A stretch of DNA of 64,000 nucleotides from Breviolum minutum Mf 1.05b.01 (lineage: Eukaryota; Sar; Dinophyceae; Suessiales; Symbiodiniaceae), in contig DF240085.1 of NCBI GenBank assembly GCA_000507305.1, positions 75,574 through 139,573 on the forward strand, in the 5' to 3' direction. Made by a program: the position numbers and the translations under genes. The notes beneath the pieces are model-generated. The model did no database searches. It saw only the letters and a list, made by a program, of their open reading frames with translations, and was not told the DNA's origin. Below are positions 1-11,539 of this stretch, piece after piece; within the stretch, counting starts at the first letter, position 1; each line of letters begins with the position of its first letter.

Positions 1-464
1 TTGAAACACGTACTTTCCCTTGCCTCGGCTGTCACCATCCCACAATAGCAAATGGCTACAACCTCGAAACGCCATGTTTCATGAGACATCTTATGTGACA
101 AAAAATGACTTCAATTCACCAGATATTGAAACTTTGAAAGGATCCATTTTCCCCAGCTTGGTGTTGCTTTAGAAATGATGGGAAATGTCAACCTTCAATC
201 TTGGAGCCTTGATATCACATTTCACGGTCCACTTGGGTCAACGCCAGCATGTAATGTTTAATTTACAATCAGTGAATTGAGGATGTTGCTCTGTAATTCC
301 GGTTATGGTTTTTTTATTTTGAGGCCAAAAAAACGGAATTTGGAAGTCTTGGATATCAAGAATGTTTTTTTTCAGCCTCTTCCACCCGATCTGTTGGCTT
401 CCCGACGCCAGCCAGGTTTACAGTCATCTTTTGGTCTTTGCCACTGCCACTGAAAGAATGGTAC

Positions 465-551
465 CTGGATTTTTTGAGATCCAAGGTGTGGATATGAGAG
501 AAGCATGCGAAAAACATCTCGGGCCAGTGGGGTTCCGCAAGAAATTATCCA
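465..551 (-). CDS. candidate exon, unknown protein (ISCGTPLARDVFRMLL)
   Basis: Minus-strand frame open for 29 codons between ATCAAG|TGG and CAG|GTACC, phase 0 at both ends. The peptide has a balanced helical look (ISCGTPLARDVFRML). The plus strand is also open here, so the strand call rests on the splice sites and on the one-way trend of the window. Not recognised. Confidence 0.4.
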
Positions 552-660
552 CTTGATAAGCTGAGGTTCATCCGATTTTTCCTTGGCTTGACTTTAGATC
601 AAAGAAGAACGGGGGATGAAACCATAGGGAATCCGATGTTTTGTTCCAAGCAAGTCTTGG

Positions 661-753
661 TCATTCCATCTCATTCCACAAACCATGGAGTCGATTTCGT
701 TCCAAACGATTTCGGTACGCAAAACACTGTGTCACCGTAGGGCCCGAGGGGTC
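661..753 (-). CDS. candidate exon ending in TGA
   Basis: Starts after TTCAAG|GAC and runs 30 codons to TGA at 661-663; the peptide includes PSGPTVTQCFAYRNR. It could be a terminal exon, since no donor is needed. No domain recognised. Confidence 0.35.
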   Translation of the reverse strand, partial: DPSGPTVTQCFAYRNRLERNRLHGLWNEME

Positions 754-759
754 CTTGAA

Positions 760-1460
760 TGTTAGGAGCACCTTTATACCAAAACAAGGAATATGTAGGC
801 AATCTAGAGAAATATAAATAAATATAAGTACAGTAATGCGATCTATATGGGTGTTTAAAAAATCATAACCACAATTATGCATGCATCACATGTGCGCCTC
901 TTAACATCCGCAAAGATATTGCAATATGCTCTATATATATATATATTGCTATATACTAGATAAATATGTTGTATACTGTATAGATACAAATTATCCTGTC
1001 CTTCTATCACATTTCACACCTTACACCATGACGATCCTTTTGTCTGCAGACCTTCTAATGATTTCCAAGTCACTGTGAAGGCGTGTTGTCAGACGTGGCA
1101 TCCACTTGGGCAACATAGGACCGAGCTGCCTAGTGTGCCATGGTGATGCGCGCATGAAAGTCATGTACTGTAACTGTCCTGACTAAAAATGTGCAATAAA
1201 CTTGTAGTTGATTATCCTGATTTACATGGCTCTTGGCATATGTATATCATCTATTCATATGTATGTCTGGATGAAAGCATCGCATATGTACTATACGAGT
1301 ATACTGTATACTATATACACTATATGCTATATACACTATACTACATATATACTATATACTACATGTCTTCTCTGGCCCTTAAACATGTGGTATCATGCAG
1401 TCACATGTTTGCATGGATGTTGATGTGCATATTTGTAGAAGCTTCATGTATAGATTGATC
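760..1460. other. non-coding stretch, TA-rich
   Basis: No exon supported. Holds TA runs near 931-947 and repeated ATACTATA-type words at 1260-1370. The short plus-strand ORFs here are built from these runs. Confidence 0.5.
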
Positions 1461-1466
1461 AAATCT

Positions 1467-1531
1467 TTAAGACAATTCAGCAATCCCCACTGCCACGTTC
1501 CAGTCAAAAGTGCTTGATTCCGGGGAGGCGG

Positions 1532-1602
<71 letters not shown>

Positions 1603-1643
1603 GGTTGGGGTGGGTGGTCACCCTGCATGCTACACATTCCTGC
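1467..1643 (-). CDS. candidate terminal exon with a 24-residue polythreonine tract
   Basis: Opens after GCAGAG|GCA in phase 0 and runs 58 codons to TAA at 1467-1469. The sequence before the tract (AGMCSMQGDHPPQP) and after it (ASPESSTFDWNVAVGIAELS) looks coding. The tract is the (AAC)n run at 1531-1603 read as ACA codons. Another frame reads it as polyglutamine and stays open, so the frame is not certain. Not recognised. Confidence 0.4.
1531..1603. repeat. (GTT)n microsatellite, about 24 units
   Basis: Perfect GTT run on the plus strand, AAC on the minus strand. It may lie inside a minus-strand exon (see 1467-1643), where it would encode threonine. Confidence 0.97.
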
Positions 1644-2294
1644 CTCTGCTATTTCAGTGCTATTTTGCAATGACATGGTAGTGATCACCATCCGAAGCTG
1701 ATGGTGCTTTGAGGCTACATGATAGGAGTTTCCTTTCAGTTCCCTCCAAAATTGAAAGTTCTTAGACGTTTCTTCCACAAAATACATCAAAATAAACCCA
1801 ACATCTTCCAAAAAATTCCCCGGAATTTCAGCCCATGGCCTGCTTGCTGCTTGGACCAGTCACCAAAGTCAAGGAGTAGCGCTCTTTCTGACATTGAGTA
1901 TCCATCTGGCCACAAAACGAAAAGCTGAGAAGTAAAGGGATGAACTGATGAAACAGAGTCATTGATTTTTATATTGTAAGTTGTTATCCACTAGACATCC
2001 CTTTTTAAACATCCCTGTGATGCTTTGACCGGAGAGAAATGATTCTATCTCGGAGGCTCGGCTCCCATCAAAGTCTCACCAGTAGGAAACATCACTTGAT
2101 TTGAAGGACGACTCGGACGCTTACACCCAAAGCAAGCCCGACAAAATGACAACACCTACAGAGACCATCTAAGACCAACTGTAATTTTCAGTTGCGACTG
2201 AGATCTCTTCATCACCTTAAAGATGTTTCGGTAAGTGCATGGGTAACCCTCATGGTTTATCCCATCATTTGCGGTCCATCTCTGGCATCCTTGC

Positions 2295-2332
2295 CTGCTC
2301 TTGAAAGTCCAAGGGCTTCATTGCATCGTAAC
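2295..2332 (-). CDS. candidate micro-exon, GC donor
   Basis: Between GTTCAG|GT and CAG|GCAAGG (a good GC-type donor) lie 12 open codons (YDAMKPLDFQEQ). Too short to be firm. Elsewhere in 1.65-2.87 kb no other exon is supported. Confidence 0.25.
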
Positions 2333-2871
2333 CTGAACCAACGGTCGTTGCTGAACCGGACGAAACGAAATGCAGCGTTGATCATAAGGATGAAACGAAT
2401 CTATGGCCTCTACTAGGCTCTTTCACGAAACTGACAGGATGAAAGGTAGGGTCCAAATTGGCTTTATACCGTGAGTAAAAGCCGGTAAATTATCAAAATG
2501 GAGCATTGGAGCATGTCATTGGCAGATGTTAAGATCCATATTCTCTTGGATATCTTTGCATGCTCACATGAATTGAATTCATAAGTCATAAGTGTTTGGG
2601 TGTTCCCGTTATCCTCATTTTAAAGCTGCTGTTTCAAAAACTCCAGGGCTCCCTACTGAATTGTTCCATCAAGGTCCTCTGCAAAGCCCCTTGACCTCAG
2701 CTGAAGCAATGACTTTTGATGCATATTTCATGCATATTTCATAGATTGCTTCGAGGGAACTGGCTGAAATCATAGGATTCCGAACAATGTGACAAAGTCC
2801 CGATTTTTTTATACTGTGTCCTATTTCCTACTTGTTCATGATCTAAACGTCGTAGAATGCACATCAGCCAC

Positions 2872-3030
2872 CTGAAAATCAATGTGAATGCAATTTCTTG
2901 TTGCCTTCCCGCAAGCCTTGAAAAATGATAAGACAAGTGTGGCTGTCTGGATTTTGGAGACTGCAAAAACTGCACCAAAAAACGCTCCGGGAAAGCCTGC
3001 GACTAGCATGCCACCGCAACCTACCACTAC
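2872..3030 (-). CDS. candidate exon, glycine-rich hydrophobic segment
   Basis: 53 open codons in phase 0 from AGAGAG|GTA to CAG|GTGGCTG. The peptide carries GCGGMLVAGFPGAFFGAVFA, which could be a membrane-spanning or signal-anchor segment, followed by a more polar stretch. No family recognised. Confidence 0.45.
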
Positions 3031-3528
3031 CTCTCTGACAATTCGTCCAACATGTTAAGCAAGTGCTGCCTGGTAGACAATAGTAAGTGACATCGCCCGA
3101 CAGGTATCACAGTCATCACAGGCATACTTCTTGACGACTTAGATTACGTATCACGTGCTTGTGTTTATGATGTTTGTGGAATTCGTCATCACACCAGAAA
3201 CTCATGCCCAGTGGCCATCCACAATCTCTCGATCGAAGGACATGACATTAATCACAGCCTGGCCAATGCATGAATGCACCCGCTGAGTCCGTAATGATTC
3301 GTCTGGTCTTGGGTGAAAAACTCCCATGCCATCATCCCACCAGATCCCAACACCATGCCATCAGAAGACAGGGAGTGAAACTGTGAAACTCCATACTCCA
3401 ACTGCATTTCTCACGACATGTAGTAACAGGCTAGAATCAAGCTCGTTTCGCCAGCACACTATCCCCCGATCTGCAAAGGAGTGTTTGGGATAAGTTGCCA
3501 CGATCCAAAATGCATGTCTCAGATTCGC

Positions 3529-3572
3529 CTTGCCCGAATACATGTTGCTCTCGAATGGGCTCGGGAAATTTC
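3529..3572 (-). CDS. candidate short exon
   Basis: From CGACAG|GAA to CAAG|GCG (GC donor); peptide KFPEPIREQHVFGQ. The same frame stays open further downstream (GESETCILDRGNLS), so the 3' end is uncertain. Confidence 0.3.
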
Positions 3573-4202
3573 CTGTCGAATGGAAAGGCGCTAAGCGCGA
3601 CAATGCGCCACTGGGAAAAAACGTATTGTTTAAGCTTTTGTTTTTGATTTTTTCTGTGAACTCTGTGAAAAAGAAGTCTCTTACATAAAAAAATCTTACT
3701 CATTTCCAGTTGTGCTCAATCAGAGTGGTAACTCCAAAAACGCTGGGTGCAACGAAAAAACGCAAAACCTGTTCAGCCCCACTGAAAAAGCTGAGGTACC
3801 CAGGGAAGGATCAAGTCCCATGACGCCACCATAGAGAGTGACCTGTCAGCGTGTTGAAGGATGGAAGCTGCCCAAAAAATTATAGAATTTGATGAAAGGT
3901 ATAGACTGTCTTCACATCTGGGCTGAAATGGAAATGAAATCGAAATGTGCAACACCAACGGATAGGGAAGATCTTCAAGTGAATTGATTAAGATTGTTTC
4001 ATGTCCACGCTGGACTCAAGCACTCGGCAGTCTAAGGCACCAGCGGAGCCAGGGTGACCCACATATTTAATGCTCTCAATGGGTGTTATTGCCTTAGCCC
4101 GAAACGCAGACCGAATACGTCTTATCAAATGTAGTGCTAACATTCAATGCACCAATGCGTTGTTGGAACGAAAAAATGAATGATCAGAAAGCAGCTTAAA
4201 AC

Positions 4203-4370
4203 CCCCATTTTTTGATTCCGTCCTTGGGCAGAGTCTATACTGCTTCTCATTGCCAAACTGCCACTGATTCTCAAAGTGTTCTTTTTTTGCCAAACCTCCT
4301 TTCACTGAGAACCACACACCACCAGTTGGAAGTGTTTGGCTAGCAAATGCGAAGGCATTGGTGGTGGACA
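4203..4370 (-). CDS. candidate exon, unknown protein
   Basis: Opens after GGCACAG|TG. Peptide includes TGGVWFSVKGGLAKKEH, then NQWQFGNEKQYRLCPRTE. It reads as a soluble beta-rich segment. The donor is taken at GGGG|GTTTTAAG but is weak. Lies next to the exon at 4633-4744, which has a similar character. Confidence 0.45.
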
Positions 4371-4632
4371 CTGTGCCAACTTTGAACCTGAGACTTCAAG
4401 GTGGTACAAGCATCACCTAAGAATCCACGAAAATACCTAAGGCAATGAGTAAAGAACCCACTGCCTCAAGGGAAAACATCTGGCCTTTATCAATGGATAG
4501 GCAAAGGGCACAAGAGCTCACAGTAGTCTCTGAAAAACAATCAGTGCAACAACATGATAACATGATGGTCTTGAAATGCAAAGCAATAGATTTGGGATCC
4601 CTTTATCAGCCTTTATCTTCAAGTCTGTGGAC

Positions 4633-4744
4633 CTGATGGCCAACATTTTGGATCCTGTGCAATCAACATTCTGGGCGTTCGCACCAGCTAGATGGATTCG
4701 AAGGGTTTGCGTTGCAATAACCTGTGGTGCGAAGCGGACACCAA
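4633..4744 (-). CDS. candidate exon, beta-strand-like
   Basis: From CACCAG|TT to ATCAG|GTCCAC. Peptide VRFAPQVIATQTLRIHLAG, then ANAQNVDCTGSK, alternating hydrophobic and polar residues as in beta sandwiches. No named domain could be assigned. Confidence 0.45.
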
Positions 4745-5089
4745 CTGGTGGGACCCGTGGGTTCCGATAGCCCAAGAGTAAATGATACAGCAAAGAATGG
4801 CGGGGGTCAGCCCATTGCTCAGCTCAAGTTTGAAGATGCAACCACTTCATACATTTATTTCTATGTCCCACAAAACGAGAGCTTTATAAAATGATTCAAC
4901 AAGACATCTTTCGTGGTCAGCCTTTGGGAATTGGCTGGGCGGTTTAGCTTCATGCATTTGGGGAATTTTTCCGCAATGGAGTCTTCCCCAACAAAAAAGG
5001 TCAACTTCTAGTTCCATCATGGCAAAACGGACAATTTCATAGATCCATCAATGGGCAAGATGCTTTGAGCCCTGGGCATTGTCATCAAA

Positions 5090-5420
5090 AATAAACTGTC
5101 ATATGTGTATACCTAAGCAAAAAAACGAATATGTAGATGTATATGTATAGGTGAAAGATTGTTTTAAACAAATATATGTATGTAAGGTGATTGTGTGTAT
5201 ATATGTGTTTCTTGAAGTACATCTTTCCATTTCTCTCGACGGTCTCGCGGAGGGTCGCTCACAGTCCCAAAAACTGGAGAGCCAGAATTGGAGGCACCAT
5301 ATTATGTGTTTCATATTATATATAATTATATAATTATGTATGTGTATGTATATAGTGAATATCATATATGCATATGACTATATACAGATTATAGCATATA
5401 GTACTGATTATTACTGTATA
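5090..5420. other. TA-rich non-coding stretch
   Basis: Dense TATGTATA/ATATAATTAT words, no supported exon on either strand. Confidence 0.5.
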
Positions 5421-5652
5421 CTGTATACGTCTAAACATAGGTTTTGCACCACTCTCATCCTGAGTTCCCTGCAAACATCCAATCCCTTAGTCATGGCGCC
5501 CAATTGAGAGGCTGTGTTTGCAGACTCGATCTCCCCATTTCCTACAGGATTCTCTAGAAAAGGCCATCACCAAACATATTCACATACCATAAAAACCATT
5601 TTGCAACCTCAAGCTACCAAAAAATCCCTGTAGGATCTTTTGCATGTCTTAC

Positions 5653-5810
5653 CAAAGAAAGCTCCACCCACCGCCATTTGGCACAATAAGACTGACTTGA
5701 CCGGACCGTGCTGAGGAGACGACTCGTTTGAGACTCAGATTGATTTTCACCTGCTTATCTCTCCAAGCCTGGAACAGGATGCTTTCAGACAGTGCTTCAT
5801 GAGTTAGTTG
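5653..5810 (-). CDS. candidate exon, unknown protein
   Basis: Open frame from TTGAAG|CAA (pyrimidine-rich before it) to TTTG|GTAAGAC, a near-perfect donor. Peptide begins QLTHEALSESILFQAWRDKQ and ends SLIVPNGGGWSFL. An internal CAG|GTGAAA could be an earlier donor. Confidence 0.5.
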
Positions 5811-6638
5811 CTTCAACAAAAACATAATATGATGTTTAAATTTTGAAGTATTTTTTGAGAACCAGGGATGTTGGATGATGTTGGGATGTGTGGATATGTG
5901 AAATAGTACCAAATCGTAGCGAAATCATAGATGATTCAAGCTGATATTTGCATAGCCACGGGACTGGGTACGAGAACTTCATAGATCAACTTCTGTATAA
6001 GAACATCAATTCCACATCATTTTGCCCAAAAAGAAGTTGAGAAGAGTAAAATCTATTCTCGACATCTGTCATCTGTCATCCTAAAACATTGACCAAATTC
6101 CACTAGATTTCATGGAATCCAATCAAGGCTGAGCGGCAAATCCACCCGCCAAATCCTTGCCAGGCTTCCTTCGTCTCCCCGGCACCTTGTACAAAAGACT
6201 TGTGCCACCTCCAACTGCACCGGCATCTTGTGCAGAGGGCCACACCTCAAATATCCATCGATTCTGAAAAAACAACATCTGTATAGATCTAGAATTTAGA
6301 ATCTAGATAGAACATTAAGTCCAGCTGGAATTGAAATTAGTTGCAAGGAATCGGGTTGTATCTTCTATGATTCTTTTAAAAAAATACCTAGATTGGTCAA
6401 TCTTAAGCAACAGTCTCAACTATTGAGACAATAACTTGCATGCATCGCTGCCTTCATGGGTCCTAACTTTGAGTTGGCCGAAACCATTAAGATGTCCAAG
6501 AAACTCACGGATGTGAGAAGGTATCCGGCAGTTTTGCATCACTCTCACTGTAAAAACCAGGCGAGTACTCTAAACACTCTGCTGAACTGACGCAGTGTTT
6601 GGAGTTGTTTGCGCTTACAAGCCTATCTTCACTTCTAC

Positions 6639-6736
6639 AAAGCTTCCAGCTTATGGTGGGCAAAATCGTGTGCATTGGAAGAACACACATCAAGAGTGTT
6701 GTCAGGTATGGATACTCATTGGTCACTTCCACGGTG
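6639..6736 (-). CDS. candidate exon
   Basis: After GTTTCAG|C the frame reads STVEVTNEYPYLTTLL then CVLPMHTILPTISWKL, to a GTAGAAG donor. The middle is hydrophobic enough for a membrane helix. Not recognised. Confidence 0.4.
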
Positions 6737-6839
6737 CTGAAACACCCGGCAAGAATCAAAACCATGTGTATCAATGTATTTTGTTATGCATTCCATGTTC
6801 AGCCCGCGCCTTTGAAAAGGATGTGTGAAAACGCATCAA

Positions 6840-7925
6840 AGTGATGTTTTGACCATTGATACTATTTTCAAATATTTGCTATGAATTTCTAGATCATATA
6901 ATAAGTCATAATATAATATATGATGATACAAAAATAGGTCTACTCTTCTACTCCAGAGAAAACAGTAGTTTTCGTTCAATGATATCGGGCAAAATCATGA
7001 TCCCAAGTCCAAAACACAATGGAGAAAAAATCCACAGGTGGACCGTAGAAAAGGGAGATCAGGATGGATGTTGGCAGAAAAACTTTAAGTACCTAACTTC
7101 ACTGAAACAAAAGACACCAGGGACCCTCACGTGTCATGGACTATAGATTACAAGCCAAATGTTTGTATATCTACTTCTCTTTACCAAATTCGTTGAGGTG
7201 AATGAATGTAAAGAATCAAATATATCTATATCATATATACATATATAATACTATGTGCATATATATATATATTTTTACTAGTTATATCTATTGATATACA
7301 TTAGATTCCTACAAAATCCCTGCCTAGATCGAAGCTTCTCCCATGGGCAGGTTCCCCAGCAGCACTGATGGAGGCTGTGTAGGTTCTACACCTCGGTCGC
7401 GGCTCCCAAATGACCTCTATTTTTGAAGGTCAACCCACTAAAACAAGGTTTTTTTTCCAATCAAAACAAGGGTCATTTGGCTTCTAGGTATATATATATA
7501 TACAAAATTGGTTTCCCTTCATTTAGGGTAATTTTCCACTGAACCATGATTAATATCAATTTATCAATGAAAATGAGGGATGTACTTACTAGTTACATCC
7601 AGTCACCAATGAAAAAAAATCTTGTATGTGTTTTTTTATCTAACGCAGGTCCATAGAGGTCGCATATAGAACATCTACAATTATCCGTAGGTCTTGTTTT
7701 CTGGTCCCTAGCATTTTTGGACTCTCGCGAAGGTGGACTGATGACTCAGCAAAGTTTTTGCAAACCTATAGATTTCCCCCACCCAAAAAGCCATGGGATA
7801 AATTGGATTCACCTCAAAACACAGCCAGTGCGGTCACTACAAAATCGACCAACTGCTGGGTAAACACCTTGCAGTTTTGAGGCAGCTGTGCCTTTGAAAT
7901 TGATAACAGATTTTTTTCAGCAAAA
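6840..7925. other. stretch without a supported exon
   Basis: TA-rich runs at 7220-7290 and 7490-7502. A plus-strand ORF at 6856-7146 is open, but the opposite strand looks intronic (TTTTGTTTCAG with no following frame). Nothing else could be supported. Confidence 0.4.
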
Positions 7926-7931
7926 ACCCAC

Positions 7932-8104
7932 GCAGGCCCTGCCCATCTTAGAGGGAAGGCACCCTGCATTCGCATCCCAGGAGGGTCGGTCATTGGAGGG
8001 CAGCTGGCCAATGAAATTCACTCCTGGCGAGTCGATGGTGATGTGGTGCTCCAACGATTTGGCTCTTGCCCAATCCAACTGGTGCTGGAACTTGTGCCAT
8101 TTAC
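7932..8104 (-). CDS. candidate exon, unknown soluble protein
   Basis: Starts after ATTCACAG|GTAAATGG and ends at CTGC|GTGGGT. The peptide reads KWHKFQHQLDWARAKSLEHH, then ITIDSPGVNFIGQLPSNDRP. One of the more convincing exons: mixed charge, no stop for 57 codons, both splice sites present. No family recognised. Confidence 0.55.
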
Positions 8105-8406
8105 CTGTGAATTGCTATAAATGGAAGAAACGATTTTTGAAAAATCCAAGGCAAGACAAGGGGAGCAGTTACAAAATCTCTGATGTGTAAGGACCAACAT
8201 GGACCGTCACAATATTTCAGCTATATAAAATTGCCTCCAAATTCTGTTCAAGAGGTGCTGTTCTTTCGTGTTGCCAATCAAATCTGTCAATCACTAAGAA
8301 CAATAGCTGAAATTCTTGAAGGGCCCTACATCTTGGTCTCAAAAATTAAGGTTCAATCACTTGCAGAAATATAGGCCTTCTCGCCAATTACAAATCTAAA
8401 AATTAC

Positions 8407-8546
8407 CCACATATTTCCGCAGAAATGAAACATGCCATGCTGACGATTGTCATTGGTAGTAGTGCATCCACCTGGCAATTGAACAGCCATGCTGCAGCAG
8501 CCCCACGTGAGCTAGAGACAAGCCAAGCCCAACGTAAACTATGGAC
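8407..8546 (-). CDS. candidate exon with hydrophobic segment
   Basis: Open in phase 0 from CGGTTAG|GTC to TGTGG|GTAATTT. Peptide SSSRGAAAAWLFNCQ, then VDALLPMTIVSMACFISAEI, the latter long enough for one membrane span. Confidence 0.45.
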
Positions 8547-8814
8547 CTAACCGCATGATGAAGCGACAATACCATAAAAAAACTAGCCTGCAAAGCTAAG
8601 CGAGAAAGGACAAGGTATTCACTTTGAGTCTTTGCCGTTGAAATGCAATGTGTTGGCTCATTCCAGTAGCACTTGGCCATTTCCCCTCCCACTTTGGGTT
8701 CACAAATCTTCTATATATATATATACATATCTCTAAATACTTCATTTTGGTTCACCATTCCTCAATGTTTTGTTCTATCTCACTAGTCACTCTGATTTCA
8801 ATCTGCAACTTATC

Positions 8815-8882
8815 CAAGTGTGTCCAACAAGACCTCCTGGGGGACAATCAATGCGTAAAGTGAACTTCTGCTGGGGCACGAC
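8815..8882 (-). CDS. candidate exon, GA donor
   Basis: From GCTAAG|GTC to CTTG|GATAAG, a GA-type donor known in dinoflagellates. Peptide VVPQQKFTLRIDCPPGGLVG. An alternative GT donor lies inside (GGAG|GTCTTG). Confidence 0.4.
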
Positions 8883-9273
8883 CTTAGCTTCCGATGCCAG
8901 CCACGAAACAGTTCCAAACTTGTTCGGGTCTCAACAGACCACTAATACATACATGGTTCAAGACATACAAAATACAAAACCCAGAAAACTACTGTGAGGA
9001 CAATAAATATCTTCATTGTATGGTTGGGGTACTTTTGACACATTTAGAGTATCAGTATCATATCTTTACCACCTTTTACATAAAACTGTTCCAATGAGTT
9101 TGAAACGAAAAACGATACCATTATGACTTGGGGCGTATCCATGTCCCGCTACTTCGGTATGTCCCACTAACCGTGAAAATAGAGATGAATAAGAGACTTC
9201 TGGTAAAAATAAACAGAGTATTTGACTGTTAGTGCGACAAAAATATACCAAGATAGACCCAAATTTCTGACAC

Positions 9274-9364
9274 CTTAGATACCAACAGGCATCAAAAGCA
9301 TCCTTGGCTCTCCCAGCTCTCATATAGCGATAGGAGGGCGGCCTCAAAGCATGCTGCTCCAACC
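9274..9364 (-). CDS. candidate exon, frame uncertain
   Basis: Between AGAAG|GG and CTAAG|GTGTCA the frame reads ALRPPSYRYMRAGRAKDAF then DACWYLR. A second frame (VGAACFEAALLSLYESWES) is equally protein-like but needs a GA donor at 9303. One of the two is a shadow. Confidence 0.35.
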
Positions 9365-9494
9365 CTTCTTGGGTGAAAAATGTCCGGTAAAAGATGGATG
9401 AATCAAAAATTCACCATGAAGCAACGAAGTAGATTTTTCAGGGAGATTTCTAGTCTGTAGATGCGTATTTCAAAAAAAAACAAATTGTGGAAAC

Positions 9495-9585
9495 CTGGAG
9501 ATAGTTCCAAGCGGTACCATGAACCTGGGAATGCACCCGTGCACTGAGCACCTGTGCAAAAACCAAGGCACTCTCACAACATCCC
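9495..9585 (-). CDS. candidate exon
   Basis: From AATCCAG|GGGATG to TCCAG|GTTTCC. Peptide DVVRVPWFLHRCSVHGCIPR then FMVPLGTIS. Good splice signals at both ends; family unknown. Confidence 0.45.
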
Positions 9586-9855
9586 CTGGATTCAATTGAT
9601 TTGAAGATATTTGAAGAAGCAAACCCTGGATTTGTGATGGGATTTGAGACAAACCCGAAAAAAACCACACAATTTTGAGTCAACTGAGGAGCCCTGACGA
9701 GCCAGTTGGTAATGGCATGCAAGTGGTGTAGTACTGGTACTTGGCACGGCGATCAACTTCAAAAAATGCTCAAGCTCTTAGCCTTCTCTCAGAAAACAAG
9801 AGCATGCAGCATTGAGGCAAAAAACATGGCAATGCCAAGGGCAGTTGATTTTCGC

Positions 9856-10044
9856 TCTGCTGATGACTGTCATACATTTCCATAGCTCGGGGCTCCGAAC
9901 GTCACAAACCCGCACCGTCCAAAAGTAGATGACCCCGAATTGCTGAATGAACCTGAATCCGTTGAATCCATTCTTTCGTGTTTCTCCAGGCCCCGCAGAT
10001 TTCTTGGACAAAACTCGACAAATCTTCACCGAGATTCGGTAAAC
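9856..10044 (-). CDS. candidate exon, 63 codons
   Basis: Starts after CTTCACAG|GTT, phase 0, and ends AGCAGA|GCGAAA (GC donor), also phase 0. Peptide begins VYRISVKICRVLSKKSAGPG and continues QQFGVIYFWTVRVCDVRSPE. Sixty-three codons with no stop make it one of the better supported single exons. Confidence 0.5.
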
Positions 10045-10150
10045 CTGTGAAGAGAGGAATCTGTCGAAAACTCTGCATGGATTTAGGGCGAAGAAATCAC
10101 AAGCTCTTCATCTCAGTGTTTACTTGGTTGCATGTACGCTTATAAGCCGC

Positions 10151-10419
10151 CATCTTTCACACAAAAAGTCCAGCAAACGTCAAAGTCTTCTAGAAAAAGT
10201 TCACAGCAGCGGGAATCCGGACTCTGCGAAGCTATCACAACATGTGTTGGTAGCTGCACTACAATGCTCCCTGCGCGTGGTTCCGGCAATAGAAAAGGCA
10301 AATCGCGCATCAGTGGATTCACAATGGACCAGTGCACTCTACCATCCCCAAACCCATGACCCCCCGGTCCCTCGTTCAGCGTCATAGTTGGGGCAATAGC
10401 AAGCCGCCATGGTAAAGGC
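10151..10419 (-). CDS. candidate exon, longest single exon in the left part
   Basis: Nearly 90 open codons from TTGAG|GCC to GATG|GCGGCT (GC donor). Peptide includes GRVHWSIVNPLMRDLPFLLP and SIVVQLPTHVVIASQSPDSR. The plus strand is also open, but codon look and neighbours favour minus. Not recognised. Confidence 0.5.
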
Positions 10420-10706
10420 CTCAACAAACAGCAGAAAATAACCATCTATGATGTCAGAATCCTAGCATTTGAGGTGGCAACGAAAGGCAACAGTAGCAAT
10501 CCCTACACCTCTGACTTAAAGCAAATCCGCTAATCATTCACTCATGTCTCTTGTCTTGCCATATTAAGAAAAATCATCTATTCGCTTTACTTCCCATTTT
10601 TCCTTTCGTCATTTCCCAGGTTTTGTTGGCAATTTTTCAAAAAAAACATATCCCCATGAAACTGTCCAACAAAAGGTGAAACCACCCAACATCTGAAAAG
10701 TTTGAC

Positions 10707-10778
10707 CTTCCCCCTCCCACATCCGTCCGTCTTTCTAAGCTCCAAGGTACCGAGGAGTGAGTTGACTTCACTGCAGGC
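10707..10778 (-). CDS. candidate exon, 24 codons
   Basis: A long pyrimidine tract precedes CAACGAG|GCC; the exon is in phase 0 throughout and ends GGGAAG|GTCAAA. Peptide ACSEVNSLLGTLELRKTDGC. Small but clean at both ends. Confidence 0.5.
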
Positions 10779-11403
10779 CTCGTTGATGCAAGATGTGAAG
10801 AGATTGATAGGTCAAAGAAATCAGAGCTATCATCTGTATACAAGGGGGCGTGATCCTACAAAAACATATGTTCATTGCGATGAGAGTTTTTCCTCATAAA
10901 CTTAAGCAAGAGCAAAAAAGGGTCAGACCTGAATACCTGATGTTAGCGGCGCCTAAAAGTTGGTTCCTGGTGCTTCAGACCTGTACATACTTGTAGGATT
11001 CTAGGCCTTTCTGGAAATCCCCTTCTGGTGGGAAGAATGAGACTAGCACTTGCTTTCCATCATGGCCCCATGACAATTACAAGAATCAGCCATGTGAGGT
11101 TGTCAATTCACAATATCCCTTATCGAAGGATCCTGGCGAACACTGTCACGATCTGATTCCTACGTGAATCATCCTCTGCACTGTAGCTAGCGCGGCTCAT
11201 AAATCCCTGATATCAAGAGGAAGGATCAGATTTGATGAACCTGGAAGTGCATAGCTAGTATCTAAATATATATGTATATATATACTATATATTTGCATTT
11301 GCAGTATATATATATAATTATCTACATATAATGAGAAACTCGAGAGATACTGTATGTAAGTTCTGTTGGCCTTATAAGCAAGACATAAGTAGCTTATAAA
11401 GAC

Positions 11404-11529
11404 CTTGGAATTCCCCCGCAACAGTCATGTCTCGGTGAACCGTGGCTCCGACATCGTTGCCGTGGATTGTGAAGTGATATCCATGTAGCGAGACTGGCGA
11501 GAAAAATGATGGTAAGACATCGGTTGGAA
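11404..11529 (-). CDS. candidate exon
   Basis: From CCGCAAG|TT to CCAAG|GTCTTT. Peptide SLHGYHFTIHGNDVGATVHR, then DMTVAGEF. A second frame in the same interval is open too; the chosen one ends at a GT donor. Confidence 0.45.
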
Positions 11530-11539
11530 CTTGCGGAAA

